A model generated the notes under the pieces. That model was not told where the DNA came from and searched no databases. It saw only the letters and a program-made list of their open reading frames with translations. DNA of 37,310 bases from Bacteroidales bacterium UBA1725 (GTDB lineage: Bacteria > Bacteroidota > Bacteroidia > Bacteroidales > UBA932), in NCBI GenBank assembly GCA_002315815.1, contig DCIN01000047.1:1-37310 (forward strand), read 5' to 3'. The translations under genes were made by a program, and so were the position numbers. Of this stretch, positions 15,237 to 23,030 are shown piece by piece; the stretch's first letter is position 1; each line of letters starts with the position of its first letter.

Positions 15237-17948
15237 ATGGCAAAAGAGGGATTTATCAATATTCACGGTGCCTGCGCCCACAATCTCAAAAATGTGGACG
15301 TGGGTATTCCGCGTCATAAGTTCACCGTCATCACAGGGATAAGCGGGAGCGGCAAGTCGTCTCTGGCTTTCGACACCCTCTATGCCGAAGGTCAGCGCCG
15401 CTATATGAACACGCTTTCCCCCTATGCAAGGCATTTTATGGGTGTGCTTGAGAAACCCTGTGTGGAAAGCATCACGGGCCTCAGTCCCATAATCGCCATA
15501 GAGCAGAAGACGACAGGCAACAATCCCCGATCCACAGTAGGCACCATTACGGAAATAGCTGATTTCCTCAGGTTGCTTTATGCAAGGGCTTCCACTGCCT
15601 ATTCTCCCGTCAGCGGTGAGGAGATGGTCCGCTATACTGATTCCCAGATTGTGGAACTCATCCTGAAGGAATATGCCGGACGCAAGTGTCTCCTTCTCGC
15701 ACCTCTGGTAAGGGGCCGTAAGGGTCATTATCGGGAGCTTTTCGATCAGATGCGCAAGAAAGGTTTCGCGCAGGTCAGGGTGGACGGAGAGTTCCGTGAT
15801 CTCAATGAAATAGAATCACTGGACCGATACAAGGGGCATTTTGTAGAACTTGTAGTTGATAAACTCAAGCCCGGCGAAGGTGATGAAGCCCGTATCCGCA
15901 GTTCCGTGGCCTCCGCCATCAGCGTCGGCAAAGGATCTGTAATGGTATATGACGCAGAGGACGGAAGCCTGAGGCATTTCTCAAAGCATCTTGTCGATCC
16001 GCAGAACGGGGTGTCTCTGATGGAACCGGCCCCACACAGTTTTTCCTTCAATTCCCCCGAGGGTTATTGTCCTTACTGCAAAGGCCTTGGGACTGTGCCT
16101 GACATAAACCCCGACAACATTATTCCCGACCGCAGCAAGTCTGTTTCAGATGGAGCCATTGTGCCTTTGGGAAAAATGAGGGATTCACGTAAGTTCGAGA
16201 TAGTGAGGGCTATTGCCAGGAAACATTCGTTCTCCCTCTATGACCCTGTCGACGAACTTCCTGACGATGTGGTCTCTCTGCTGGTTTATGGATCTGATGA
16301 GTATTTCCGTATCGGTGAAGGTAATTTCTCCGAGATGGTAAACTGGTCCGGAGTGCTCGACGATGTTGAGGACACGGTTGTCTGCCCTGTTTGTCACGGC
16401 AGCCGCCTCAAGGAAGAGACCAAGTGCTTCAGGATAGACGGCAAGGACATTTCCGAAGTGAGTGCGATGGAGATTTCGGATCTCTATGACTGGCTCCACT
16501 CTCTGCCCGGCAAGTTGAACAAACGCTCAAACGCCATTGCTTCGGACATACTCAAGGAGTTGATGGACAGGGTGCATTTTCTTATGGATGTGGGGCTTGA
16601 TTACCTCAGTCTGGACAGGCCCACCTCGTCTCTGTCCGGCGGTGAAAGCCAGCGTATCCGGCTTGCCACCCAGATTGGTTCGCGACTGGTGAACGTAATA
16701 TACATTCTGGACGAACCCAGCATAGGCTTGCATCAGAAGGACAACCGCAAACTGATAGCTTCCCTTAAGGAGCTGCGTGACGAGGGCAACACCGTCATAG
16801 TGGTGGAGCACGACGAGGAGACGATGAATTCTGCTGACTGGATAGTTGACGTGGGACCCGGTGCCGGGATAGAGGGCGGAAAAATATGCTACAGCGGACC
16901 TTCATTCAAGGTCGAAAACTGCATTCCCGTCCCCGCATTCAGAAGAAAAGGCAGCGGAAAAATTCTTTCCATCAAGGGAGCCCGCGGAAACAATCTCAAG
17001 TCAATCGACGTGGACTTCCCGCTCGCTTGCTTCATTGGGGTGAGCGGAGTGAGCGGGAGCGGCAAATCAAGCCTCATAAACGAGACCCTTATGCCCATAC
17101 TCAAGGGCAGGTTCTACCACTACAAAGGGAAAGCTCTTCCTTTCGATGAAATAGTGGGGGTGGAAAATATCGACAAGGTCATTGAGGTGGACCAGAGTCC
17201 TATCGGAAGAAGTCCCCGATCCAATCCGGCCACCTTCACTGGAGTGTTCAACGATATACGCAAGCTTTTTGAGGATACGCCCGATGCCAGGGTCCGCGGC
17301 TTCAAGGCCGGCAGATTCTCCTTCAACGTGGCAGGAGGCCGCTGCGAAGAATGCAAGGGAGCCGGCATCAAGGTGATAGAGATGAACTTCCTTCCTTCGG
17401 TGAATGTGGTCTGTGAGCAGTGCCGCGGACGGCGCTACAAGGAAGACACTCTGGCTGTCAAGTATAAGGGGAAGAGTATCAGTGATGTTCTCGAAATGTC
17501 AATTTCAGAGGCGTATGATTTTTTCCGCAGCAATCCTCACATCGCGCCCAAACTCAAGGCGATGGTTGAGGTCGGACTGGGCTATGTGCGTCTCGGGCAA
17601 TCTGCTGTGACCCTTTCTGGTGGCGAGAGCCAGAGGATGAAGCTGGCGGCCGAACTCTTCCGTAAGGCTACAGGCAGCACTCTGTATATGCTCGATGAGC
17701 CTACCACCGGGCTTCATTCAGAGGATATCAGGCAGTTGCTCGCCGTCCTGGACAGACTGGTGGAACAGGGCAACACCGTAATTGTCATCGAGCATAATCT
17801 TGATGTGCTCAAATGCGCCGACTATATCGTGGATATGGGACCGGAAGGAGGCAGGAAAGGCGGCCTTGTCGTGGCAGCGGGTACACCCGAGCAACTTGCC
17901 TCAGACCCTGTGTCCGTCACGGGGAAATATCTTAAGAATCTGTTTTGA
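15237..17948 (+). CDS. uvrA: Excinuclease ABC subunit A
   Basis: The ~903-residue protein is UvrA, the damage-recognition ATPase of nucleotide excision repair. Both ABC modules are complete: Walker A GISGSGKSS and GVSGSGKSS, signatures SSLSGGESQRIRL and VTLSGGESQRMKL, and Walker B YILDEPS and YMLDEPT. The UvrB-binding and insertion regions are present. The second zinc module is intact (CEECKG ... CEQCRG). In the first, CPYCKG is present but the upstream cysteine pair of E. coli UvrA is replaced by LVDPQNG. The start at 15237 gives MAKEGFINIHGACAHNLKN; the frame extends to 15195 without conservation. The final five codons lie in the left arm of the inverted-repeat element at 17935-18100. Confidence 0.96.
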   Translation: MAKEGFINIHGACAHNLKNVDVGIPRHKFTVITGISGSGKSSLAFDTLYAEGQRRYMNTLSPYARHFMGVLEKPCVESITGLSPIIAIEQKTTGNNPRSTVGTITEIADFLRLLYARASTAYSPVSGEEMVRYTDSQIVELILKEYAGRKCLLLAPLVRGRKGHYRELFDQMRKKGFAQVRVDGEFRDLNEIESLDRYKGHFVELVVDKLKPGEGDEARIRSSVASAISVGKGSVMVYDAEDGSLRHFSKHLVDPQNGVSLMEPAPHSFSFNSPEGYCPYCKGLGTVPDINPDNIIPDRSKSVSDGAIVPLGKMRDSRKFEIVRAIARKHSFSLYDPVDELPDDVVSLLVYGSDEYFRIGEGNFSEMVNWSGVLDDVEDTVVCPVCHGSRLKEETKCFRIDGKDISEVSAMEISDLYDWLHSLPGKLNKRSNAIASDILKELMDRVHFLMDVGLDYLSLDRPTSSLSGGESQRIRLATQIGSRLVNVIYILDEPSIGLHQKDNRKLIASLKELRDEGNTVIVVEHDEETMNSADWIVDVGPGAGIEGGKICYSGPSFKVENCIPVPAFRRKGSGKILSIKGARGNNLKSIDVDFPLACFIGVSGVSGSGKSSLINETLMPILKGRFYHYKGKALPFDEIVGVENIDKVIEVDQSPIGRSPRSNPATFTGVFNDIRKLFEDTPDARVRGFKAGRFSFNVAGGRCEECKGAGIKVIEMNFLPSVNVVCEQCRGRRYKEDTLAVKYKGKSISDVLEMSISEAYDFFRSNPHIAPKLKAMVEVGLGYVRLGQSAVTLSGGESQRMKLAAELFRKATGSTLYMLDEPTTGLHSEDIRQLLAVLDRLVEQGNTVIVIEHNLDVLKCADYIVDMGPEGGRKGGLVVAAGTPEQLASDPVSVTGKYLKNLF

Positions 17949-18100
17949 AATGTTCCAATTAATCTTCTATATAATCTTTCCGACTGAAAAGTTCGTTTCT
18001 TTTCAGTCACAATGGATCCCCATTGCTCCTTCAAAGAACCAAATTTTCAGTTCGAAAATCTTTCATAGTATTTTTAATTAAACATTTCAAAACAGATTCT
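17935..18100. repeat. 166-bp element bounded by perfect 20-bp inverted repeats, with internal hairpins
   Basis: The left arm (17935-17954, starting agaatctgttttgaa) and right arm (18081-18100) are exact reverse complements over 20 bases and do not extend further. The 126 bases between contain three hairpins in order: GACTGAAAAG/CTTTTCAGTC (17982-17991 with 17999-18008), AATGG/CCATT (18011-18015 with 18020-18024) and ATTTTC/GAAAAT (18043-18048 with 18054-18059). The left arm covers the last codons and stop of uvrA. No clear target-site duplication flanks it. It could be a miniature mobile element, an invertible segment, or a folded RNA leader for the next gene. Apart from this the 17949-18141 gap has no gene. 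Confidence 0.85.
18069..18076 (+). promoter_or_regulatory. Possible -7 element (TATTTTTA) for the nucleoside kinase gene
   Basis: TATTTTTA matches 7 of 8 positions of TAnnTTTG and lies inside the inverted-repeat element, five bases before its right arm. If used, transcription would begin in the right arm and give a leader of about 60 bases. The region is AT-rich, so chance matches are likely. Confidence 0.3.
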
Positions 18101-18141
18101 AAAACAGTACTGAATAAATAATTAACAAATAAATCAATATT

Positions 18142-19134
18142 ATGACAAAGATAGAAGCAGCAAGACAGGAGTACCGAGACTGGACGGAAGCGATAGGCAT
18201 CCGGACCATCTCTGATCTCAACCAGACTTTGGAGGCCGGGCTTGGAGTCAAACTCATCAACATCTGCGAAGCCAGACAGGAGCGCAAATATGCAGAGGCC
18301 GCTGACCAGATTTTCTTTCGCAGCCGTCAGTGCCCCATAGTGATGATGTCAGGCCCGTCTTCCAGCGGCAAGACCTCATCTTCGCTCAGAATAGCCCAAC
18401 AGTGTTATGTGCTTGGACTCACTCCCAAAGTAATCGAACTGGACAATTATTTCGTGGACAGGGATTTCACCCCCAAGGACGAGAACGGAGAGTATGATTT
18501 CGAGGCTCTGGAGGCTATGGACATCAAGTTGCTGGGCGAACATCTCAACGCACTCCTGTCCGGAGAGGAAGTGGAGATACCCAAATTTGATTTCGTGGCC
18601 GGCAAGAAAGGTCCCGGAGATACCAGACTGCGTCTGGGTCCGGGCGATTTGCTGTTTATGGAAGGAATACACGCACTCAACCCCGCTCTCATACCCGGCG
18701 TGGACCAGAGCAGAGTTTACCGAATATATATCTCGGCCCTGTCTGCACTTTCTTTCGATGTCGACACTCACGGTTCCACTACCGACAAGCGTCTGCTGCG
18801 CCGTATAGTCAGGGACAACCGCATCAGGGGAATATCGCCCGAAGACAACATACTGCGCTGGCCCTCGGTGAGAAGAGGCGAGAAAGACCATATCTTCCCA
18901 TTTGAGGAGAATGCAGACGTGGTGTTCAACTCGTCTATGCTCTACGATTTGGCTTTGTTGAAGTACTATGCCGAACCCCTGCTCTGCGGCATCACGGAAG
19001 CATCCCCGGCTTTCGACAAGGCCCGGAACCTTCTGACCCTTCTGGAAATGGTGACTGCACTCAAGCCTGCGGAGATAGCCGCCATTCCTCCCACATCGAT
19101 AATGAGGGAGTTCATCGGAGGACAGACCTTGTAG
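18142..19134 (+). CDS. Nucleoside (uridine) kinase family protein, lacking the usual N-terminal domain
   Basis: The 330-residue protein is a P-loop kinase of the phosphoribulokinase/uridine kinase family. Walker A is GPSSSGKTS (about residues 73-81), followed by the LDNYFVDRDFTPKDENGEYDFE substrate region, the FMEGIHALNP strand and the RRIVRDNRIRG lid. It aligns with the C-terminal ~330 residues of the ~550-residue nucleoside kinases usual in Bacteroidales; their N-terminal TGS/ThrRS-like part is missing. The kinase core and the conserved end (PPTSIMREFIGG) are intact, so activity is plausible. It probably phosphorylates uridine/cytidine or a related nucleoside. The inverted-repeat element lies 41 bases upstream of its start. 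Confidence 0.85.
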   Translation: MTKIEAARQEYRDWTEAIGIRTISDLNQTLEAGLGVKLINICEARQERKYAEAADQIFFRSRQCPIVMMSGPSSSGKTSSSLRIAQQCYVLGLTPKVIELDNYFVDRDFTPKDENGEYDFEALEAMDIKLLGEHLNALLSGEEVEIPKFDFVAGKKGPGDTRLRLGPGDLLFMEGIHALNPALIPGVDQSRVYRIYISALSALSFDVDTHGSTTDKRLLRRIVRDNRIRGISPEDNILRWPSVRRGEKDHIFPFEENADVVFNSSMLYDLALLKYYAEPLLCGITEASPAFDKARNLLTLLEMVTALKPAEIAAIPPTSIMREFIGGQTL

Positions 19135-19140
19135 GATTGG

Positions 19141-19182
19141 TTTTCCGACACTTCGGTCCGAATGGATGGATGATACGGAAAA
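19141..19182. terminator. Possible bidirectional terminator between convergent genes
   Basis: TTTTCCG (19141-19147) pairs with CGGAAAA (19176-19182), enclosing a 28-base loop with a small TTCGGTCCGAA palindrome. It lies between the stop of the nucleoside kinase gene and the stop of the minus-strand outer-membrane gene, where a shared terminator is expected. The stem is short, so this is tentative. Confidence 0.3.
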
Positions 19183-19197
19183 GGGTCAGCGGGACGA

Positions 19198-20490
19198 TCA
19201 GAAGATGTAATTCAGAGCGATATACACTGTGCCGTCGCCGTCGGTCTTTTTAAAAGGACGGGCATACTCTGCTGAAACGATGAAATTCCGGTTCATCGCG
19301 AGTTTCAGACCGGCACCGGCACTGCAATGCGGGACGACTGCCTCGCTCCTAAGATTCTCAACGCTCCTGCCGTAGAAGGAACTGAGTTCTTCCCCCTTGT
19401 AAAGACTTGTGACCATACCTGAATCAAAGAAGGGATTGGTGGCCAGATACCAGCTCTGATTGAAGAGATTGAACGAGAAGAGCCTTATCCTGAGTTCAAC
19501 GTTTGTCCACGCATAGCTGTCGCCAACAAGGCGTTGAGCGAGTAATCCGCGAACGGTGTTCATTCCTCCAAGTCCGTCGGTGCAGGTTTGGTTGAGGTAT
19601 AGCGTGCTGATGTTCTGCTGTATATAGAAAGGTGCCTTACCTGCCAGATTTCCTTGATATGCAAGATGATAGGCGAAAACCAGCTTTTCGCTTCCCAATG
19701 ATATGTACTGTCTCCAGTGTGCGCATATCTTCAGATAATCATAACCCATTTTCCGAATGTCGGGTGAGCCGATGAAATAGAGTTCGGCCCATATTCCCTT
19801 GCCCGGTGCCGACAGATTGTCCCTTGTGTCAAGCACAGCACCGACTTTGAATTCGATGGCCGGACCGCCGGTGGATTCATCGGGGGATATGACTCCGGCA
19901 TCCTTCATTTTACGGAAGAGAGTGTTTTCTGCACTGTATGAATCCGATTCAAGGTCGGATGTCACGAAATGCCAGTAATTCACTCCTGCTGTCCATTCGA
20001 GTCCGGGAATGACTGGCCCCTGAAAATTGGTCAGCACCCTGAACATCGAACGGCGGTAGTTGTAATACGCAGTCCGGATGTCCTTGTTGCAGTCCAGAGT
20101 CCTGTCATAAGGCTCAATACCGTTGAGTCCAAAGAACAGGAACATCGGATCAAGCTGGTAACTTGCAGACAATGTGGTGCGTATTCCGGGAATCAGGTAG
20201 CGGGAGTCGAACTGGGCGTGAATGAGAGTCTGACCCTTGGTGTAGCGCGAGAGCTCCACATAGAAACGCTGGCGATAATCCGGGAACACACCCTTGTAGT
20301 TGAATATGTCAGCACAGATTCCGTACTGGAAACCGAGATCGGAATTATAGCTTATGCAGGGAAGAGGCCCGAAATTCCATCCGTCCTTCTGTATCTCTTC
20401 GTTCCGTGTCTCAGCATCGGCTTTCACCCACGTCGGGACACAGACCACAGCAAAGAAAGATGCGGTCAAAGTCAAAATGTATTTTCTCAT
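19198..20490 (-). CDS. Omp85/BamA-like outer-membrane beta-barrel without POTRA domains
   Basis: The 430-residue protein has a signal peptide (MRKYILTLTASFFAVVCVPTWVKA) and then a series of amphipathic strands typical of a 16-strand barrel. A VRGL motif (in GGMNTVRGLLAQRLVG) matches the loop-6 motif of Omp85 proteins, and the sequence ends in YIALNYIF, an aromatic C-terminal outer-membrane signal. No POTRA domain precedes the barrel, as in the short BamA/TamA-like proteins of Bacteroidota with unknown cargo. It is the last gene of a minus-strand set with GtrA (24 bases upstream) and the MBL-fold hydrolase. A function beyond outer-membrane insertion or surface display is not known. Confidence 0.8.
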   Translation of the reverse strand: MRKYILTLTASFFAVVCVPTWVKADAETRNEEIQKDGWNFGPLPCISYNSDLGFQYGICADIFNYKGVFPDYRQRFYVELSRYTKGQTLIHAQFDSRYLIPGIRTTLSASYQLDPMFLFFGLNGIEPYDRTLDCNKDIRTAYYNYRRSMFRVLTNFQGPVIPGLEWTAGVNYWHFVTSDLESDSYSAENTLFRKMKDAGVISPDESTGGPAIEFKVGAVLDTRDNLSAPGKGIWAELYFIGSPDIRKMGYDYLKICAHWRQYISLGSEKLVFAYHLAYQGNLAGKAPFYIQQNISTLYLNQTCTDGLGGMNTVRGLLAQRLVGDSYAWTNVELRIRLFSFNLFNQSWYLATNPFFDSGMVTSLYKGEELSSFYGRSVENLRSEAVVPHCSAGAGLKLAMNRNFIVSAEYARPFKKTDGDGTVYIALNYIF

Positions 20491-20514
20491 AAATACCTGG
20501 GAATCATCATAGTA

Positions 20515-20937
20515 TCAGGAAACCTGACAGGTTGCTGTTTCTCTGTTGTCGGTCTGGTTTCTATAGACCACGTACCGTTGGAAGAGGAACTCTGTCACGA
20601 AATTCAGAATCATATTCAGTGCCGTGACCAGATATTCGTTCCAGAGCAACGATTCCACCAGAAAATCGCCGAGCCAGCTGGAAAGGGGGGTGAACACTGC
20701 ATAATACAACGCGACCTTGAACATCGCTACAGGGATGTTGGCAGTGCTCTTGAAGGTGAACTTGCGGTTAAGAGTGAAGTTCCATACCACTGAAAGAGTC
20801 AGTGCAATGAGGTAGCAGGGCCAGTATCTCCATCCGGCAAACTCGTTCAACAGAGTGAACGAACCCATTTCAATCAGTCCGGCACTGGCCGAGAACAGGC
20901 CGAATTTTACGAAACGCTTGATTTCCTTTGTGTTCAT
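20515..20937 (-). CDS. GtrA family membrane protein
   Basis: The 140-residue protein has four hydrophobic segments and the GtrA hallmarks: RFVKFGLFSASAGLIEMGSF at the N-terminus, SVVWNFTLNRKFTF after the second segment, and NFVTEFLFQRYVVYR at the end. GtrA proteins are proposed to move lipid-linked sugars across the inner membrane for glycan modification. No glycosyltransferase is adjacent. The gene lies between the MBL-fold hydrolase (28 bases upstream) and the Omp85-like barrel, probably in one transcript. Confidence 0.88.
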   Translation of the reverse strand: MNTKEIKRFVKFGLFSASAGLIEMGSFTLLNEFAGWRYWPCYLIALTLSVVWNFTLNRKFTFKSTANIPVAMFKVALYYAVFTPLSSWLGDFLVESLLWNEYLVTALNMILNFVTEFLFQRYVVYRNQTDNRETATCQVS

Positions 20938-20965
20938 TGGTTATGTCAAAGATTACGCTGTATTG

Positions 20966-21685
20966 TCATCTGTCTTCTGAAAGAGCCCCTTCCAGTTCCT
21001 CCTTCTCGTTGAAGGGCTCGAGGAAAGGATTGGTGCAGCGCTCCCTGGCGATTGTAGAACTGTCTCCGTGACCAGGATAAATCTCAATGTCTCCATCCAG
21101 AAATATCAGTTTCTCCATTATGGAACGTATTTCTTCATCGTAGTCGGACGTGGTGAAATCGGTACGGCCAATTGTCCCGGCGAAAAGAGTGTCTCCGGTG
21201 AACATCACTTTCTCCTCCTCTTCAAGGTAGCATACACCCCCCGGAGAGTGTCCGGGAGTGGTTATCACTTTGAATCGCAGTCCGGCGTATTCCAGAATCT
21301 CTCCGTCGCATACAGCAGAGAATCCGAACAGTCCCGGTGCGCGTATTCCGAGTTTGGTGCAAATTCTGATGTTGTTTTCTATTTCCACCGTGTCCGCCTC
21401 CCCCATCCGTACTGGAATGTCTCCGTATCGGTCAAGTACGTCGCGTACTCCTGACACGTGGTCCACGTGACCGTGGGTGAGAAGCACTGCCACAGGCTTC
21501 TTTTCGTTGTCATCCATCCACTTGAAGAATTCCTGCTTCTCCTGATCGTTGAAAAAACCAGGGTCCACGACAACGCATTCCTTCAATTCTGCATCATCCG
21601 ATGCACTTTTGCTCTTCATACCATCCCGGTAAGCAACCATCGTGTGCTCTCTGAAGAGATTGAATGTGAAAATGTGTATTTTCAT
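20966..21685 (-). CDS. MBL-fold metallo-hydrolase (glyoxalase II-like)
   Basis: The 239-residue protein is a metallo-beta-lactamase-fold hydrolase. Metal ligands are visible in THGHVDH, in TPGHSPGG, in FTGDTLF and in YPGHGDSS, the pattern of hydroxyacylglutathione-hydrolase-like enzymes that hydrolyse thioesters. The substrate is unknown, and glutathione is not certain in this group. The frame stays open for 41 more residues upstream, but a full promoter lies there and MKIHIFTFNLF is the natural start, so 21685 is used. The start codon is 5 bases from the -7 box, implying a leaderless mRNA. It heads the minus-strand set with GtrA and the barrel protein. Confidence 0.88.
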   Translation of the reverse strand: MKIHIFTFNLFREHTMVAYRDGMKSKSASDDAELKECVVVDPGFFNDQEKQEFFKWMDDNEKKPVAVLLTHGHVDHVSGVRDVLDRYGDIPVRMGEADTVEIENNIRICTKLGIRAPGLFGFSAVCDGEILEYAGLRFKVITTPGHSPGGVCYLEEEEKVMFTGDTLFAGTIGRTDFTTSDYDEEIRSIMEKLIFLDGDIEIYPGHGDSSTIARERCTNPFLEPFNEKEELEGALSEDR

Positions 21686-21690
21686 AGGTG

Positions 21691-21723
21691 CAAAGGTAGT
21701 AAAAAACCCAAATAGCGGGCAAA
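21691..21723 (-). promoter_or_regulatory. Complete -33/-7 promoter of the MBL-fold hydrolase gene
   Basis: On the minus strand TTTG (21723-21720) is followed after 21 bases by TACCTTTG (21698-21691), a perfect match to TTTG-N17-23-TAnnTTTG. Five bases separate it from the ATG at 21685. This is the clearest promoter in the window. Confidence 0.75.
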
Positions 21724-21738
21724 TGCAAAAACTATTGT

Positions 21739-21746
21739 TAAATTTG
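21739..21746 (+). promoter_or_regulatory. -7 promoter element (TAAATTTG) of the first deoxynucleoside kinase gene
   Basis: TAAATTTG is a perfect TAnnTTTG, 19 bases before the ATG at 21766. It is back to back with the minus-strand promoter of the MBL-fold gene. No TTTG -33 element stands at the expected distance. Confidence 0.6.
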
Positions 21747-21765
21747 CAGGTTAATCCGATTAGAA

Positions 21766-22377
21766 ATGCATATTGGTGTTGCAGGAAATATAGGCAGTGG
21801 AAAGACAACGCTCACGCGTATGCTTTCGGAGCATTACGGCTGGATTCCGAAATATGAACCAGTCGTTCACAATCCGTATCTGGAGGACTACTACAAGGAT
21901 ATCTCCCGTTGGTCATACAATCTCGAGACTTATTTTCTTGCAAGCAGGTTCAAGGACCTGCTCGATATCAGCAGGAGCGAGGGGGTATATATCCAGGACA
22001 GGACTCTGTTCGAGGGCGTGTACATATTCGTGGCCAACAACAGGGACCTGGGGTATCTTTCGGACAGGGATTATGACACATATATGCAGATATTCAATTT
22101 GATGATATCGATGGTCAAGACTCCCGACCTGCTCATATATCTCAAGTCCGATGTACCTCATCTGGTTTCCAAGATTCAGAAGAGAGGAAGGGCTTGTGAG
22201 CAGAGCATCAGTCTGGAATATCTCTCGGGACTCAACCGGAAATACGAAGAATGGATATCTTCCTATGAGGGGAAACTTTTGGTCATTGATGCCGACAATC
22301 TGGATTTCCAGAACAGGGCGGAGGATTTCTCCTGCATCACAGACAAGATTGACGCCGAATTGTTCGGACTGTTCTAG
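21766..22377 (+). CDS. Deoxynucleoside kinase (first of a tandem pair)
   Basis: The 203-residue protein belongs to the deoxynucleoside kinase family, which phosphorylates deoxyribonucleosides in salvage. Walker A is GNIGSGKTTL (residues ~7-16). The substrate-site glutamate lies in KYEPVVHNPYL, the DRT motif in YIQDRTLFEG, and the lid region in IQKRGRACEQSI. The length is typical of bacterial members. The adjacent gene encodes a close paralogue along its entire length, an arrangement known from the dAK/dGK heterodimer of Lactobacillus. Which deoxynucleoside each prefers cannot be read from motifs. Confidence 0.9.
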   Translation: MHIGVAGNIGSGKTTLTRMLSEHYGWIPKYEPVVHNPYLEDYYKDISRWSYNLETYFLASRFKDLLDISRSEGVYIQDRTLFEGVYIFVANNRDLGYLSDRDYDTYMQIFNLMISMVKTPDLLIYLKSDVPHLVSKIQKRGRACEQSISLEYLSGLNRKYEEWISSYEGKLLVIDADNLDFQNRAEDFSCITDKIDAELFGLF

Positions 22378-22385
22378 AAAAGTAG

Positions 22386-22393
22386 TATATTTG
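22386..22393 (+). promoter_or_regulatory. -7 promoter element (TATATTTG) of the second deoxynucleoside kinase gene
   Basis: TATATTTG is a perfect TAnnTTTG in the 30-base gap between the paired kinase genes, 14 bases before the ATG. ATTG at 22359-22362 lies 23 bases upstream as a possible -33 element. The second kinase may therefore be expressed independently of the first. Confidence 0.6.
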
Positions 22394-22407
22394 AAAACTA
22401 ATAAGAT

Positions 22408-23028
22408 ATGCACATAGCGATAGCAGGAAACATAGGTTGCGGAAAGACAACGCTCACCAGAATGCTGGCGGCTCACTATGGTTGGACGCCCAAATACGAA
22501 TCCGTGGATTTCAATCCATACCTTTCGGATTTCTATGAAGATATGGAGAGATGGTCTTTCAATCTCCAGATTTATTTTCTCAACAAGAGATTCAAGGATG
22601 TGGTGACTATCGCGAACTCGGACGATGTAATAGTGCAGGACCGCACCATCTACGAGGATGCCCGCATTTTTGCACCCAATCTTCACGATATGGGGCTGAT
22701 GAGTTCCAGAGATTTCGAGAACTACAGCGACCTGTTTGACCTGATGATGTCGCTTGTGGGCAAGCCTGACCTGCTTATCTATCTCCGTTCGTCCATTCCC
22801 AATCTCATTTCGCAGATTCAGAAACGCGGACGTGAGTACGAGAAGAGCATCAGGATTGATTATCTCTCCGGACTCAACGAGAAGTACGAAAACTGGATTA
22901 AGGACTATGACGGCAATCTTCTCATAATAGACGCCGACAATATCAAGTTCGGAAACAGACCCGAGGATTTCGAGAAGGTCACGGATCTCATAGAGGCCCA
23001 CCTCAATGGATTGTTCGACAATACATAA
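22408..23028 (+). CDS. Deoxynucleoside kinase (second of a tandem pair)
   Basis: The 206-residue protein is a paralogue of its upstream neighbour and matches it collinearly from GNIGCGKTTLTRML to the IDADN segment near the C-terminus. Key differences fall in the substrate pocket: KYESVDFNPYL instead of KYEPVVHNPYL, and VQDRTIYEDARIF instead of IQDRTLFEGVYIF. These suggest a different deoxynucleoside preference, as in known dAK/dGK pairs. It has its own promoter. The acyl-CoA synthetase gene starts 2 bases after its stop. Confidence 0.9.
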   Translation: MHIAIAGNIGCGKTTLTRMLAAHYGWTPKYESVDFNPYLSDFYEDMERWSFNLQIYFLNKRFKDVVTIANSDDVIVQDRTIYEDARIFAPNLHDMGLMSSRDFENYSDLFDLMMSLVGKPDLLIYLRSSIPNLISQIQKRGREYEKSIRIDYLSGLNEKYENWIKDYDGNLLIIDADNIKFGNRPEDFEKVTDLIEAHLNGLFDNT

Positions 23029-23030
23029 AA

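Noticed and set aside
17822..18034. Minus-strand small open frame starting inside the inverted-repeat element (GGAG then ATG)
   Set aside because: Most of it is antisense to the uvrA 3' end and the composition is not protein-like, so it is not called a gene.
19969..20793. + strand open frame of 274 codons opposite the Omp85-like and GtrA genes
   Set aside because: It spans two genes and their spacer on the opposite strand and has no signal peptide or recognisable domain.
21686..21808. 41-residue N-terminal extension of the MBL-fold hydrolase
   Set aside because: A complete -33/-7 promoter lies within it, and the conserved protein begins at MKIHIF (21685).
21913..23001. Long minus-strand open frame (362 codons) across both deoxynucleoside kinases
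   Set aside because: It is antisense to two well-supported kinases. Its internal repetition only reflects the paralogy of the two genes on the other strand.
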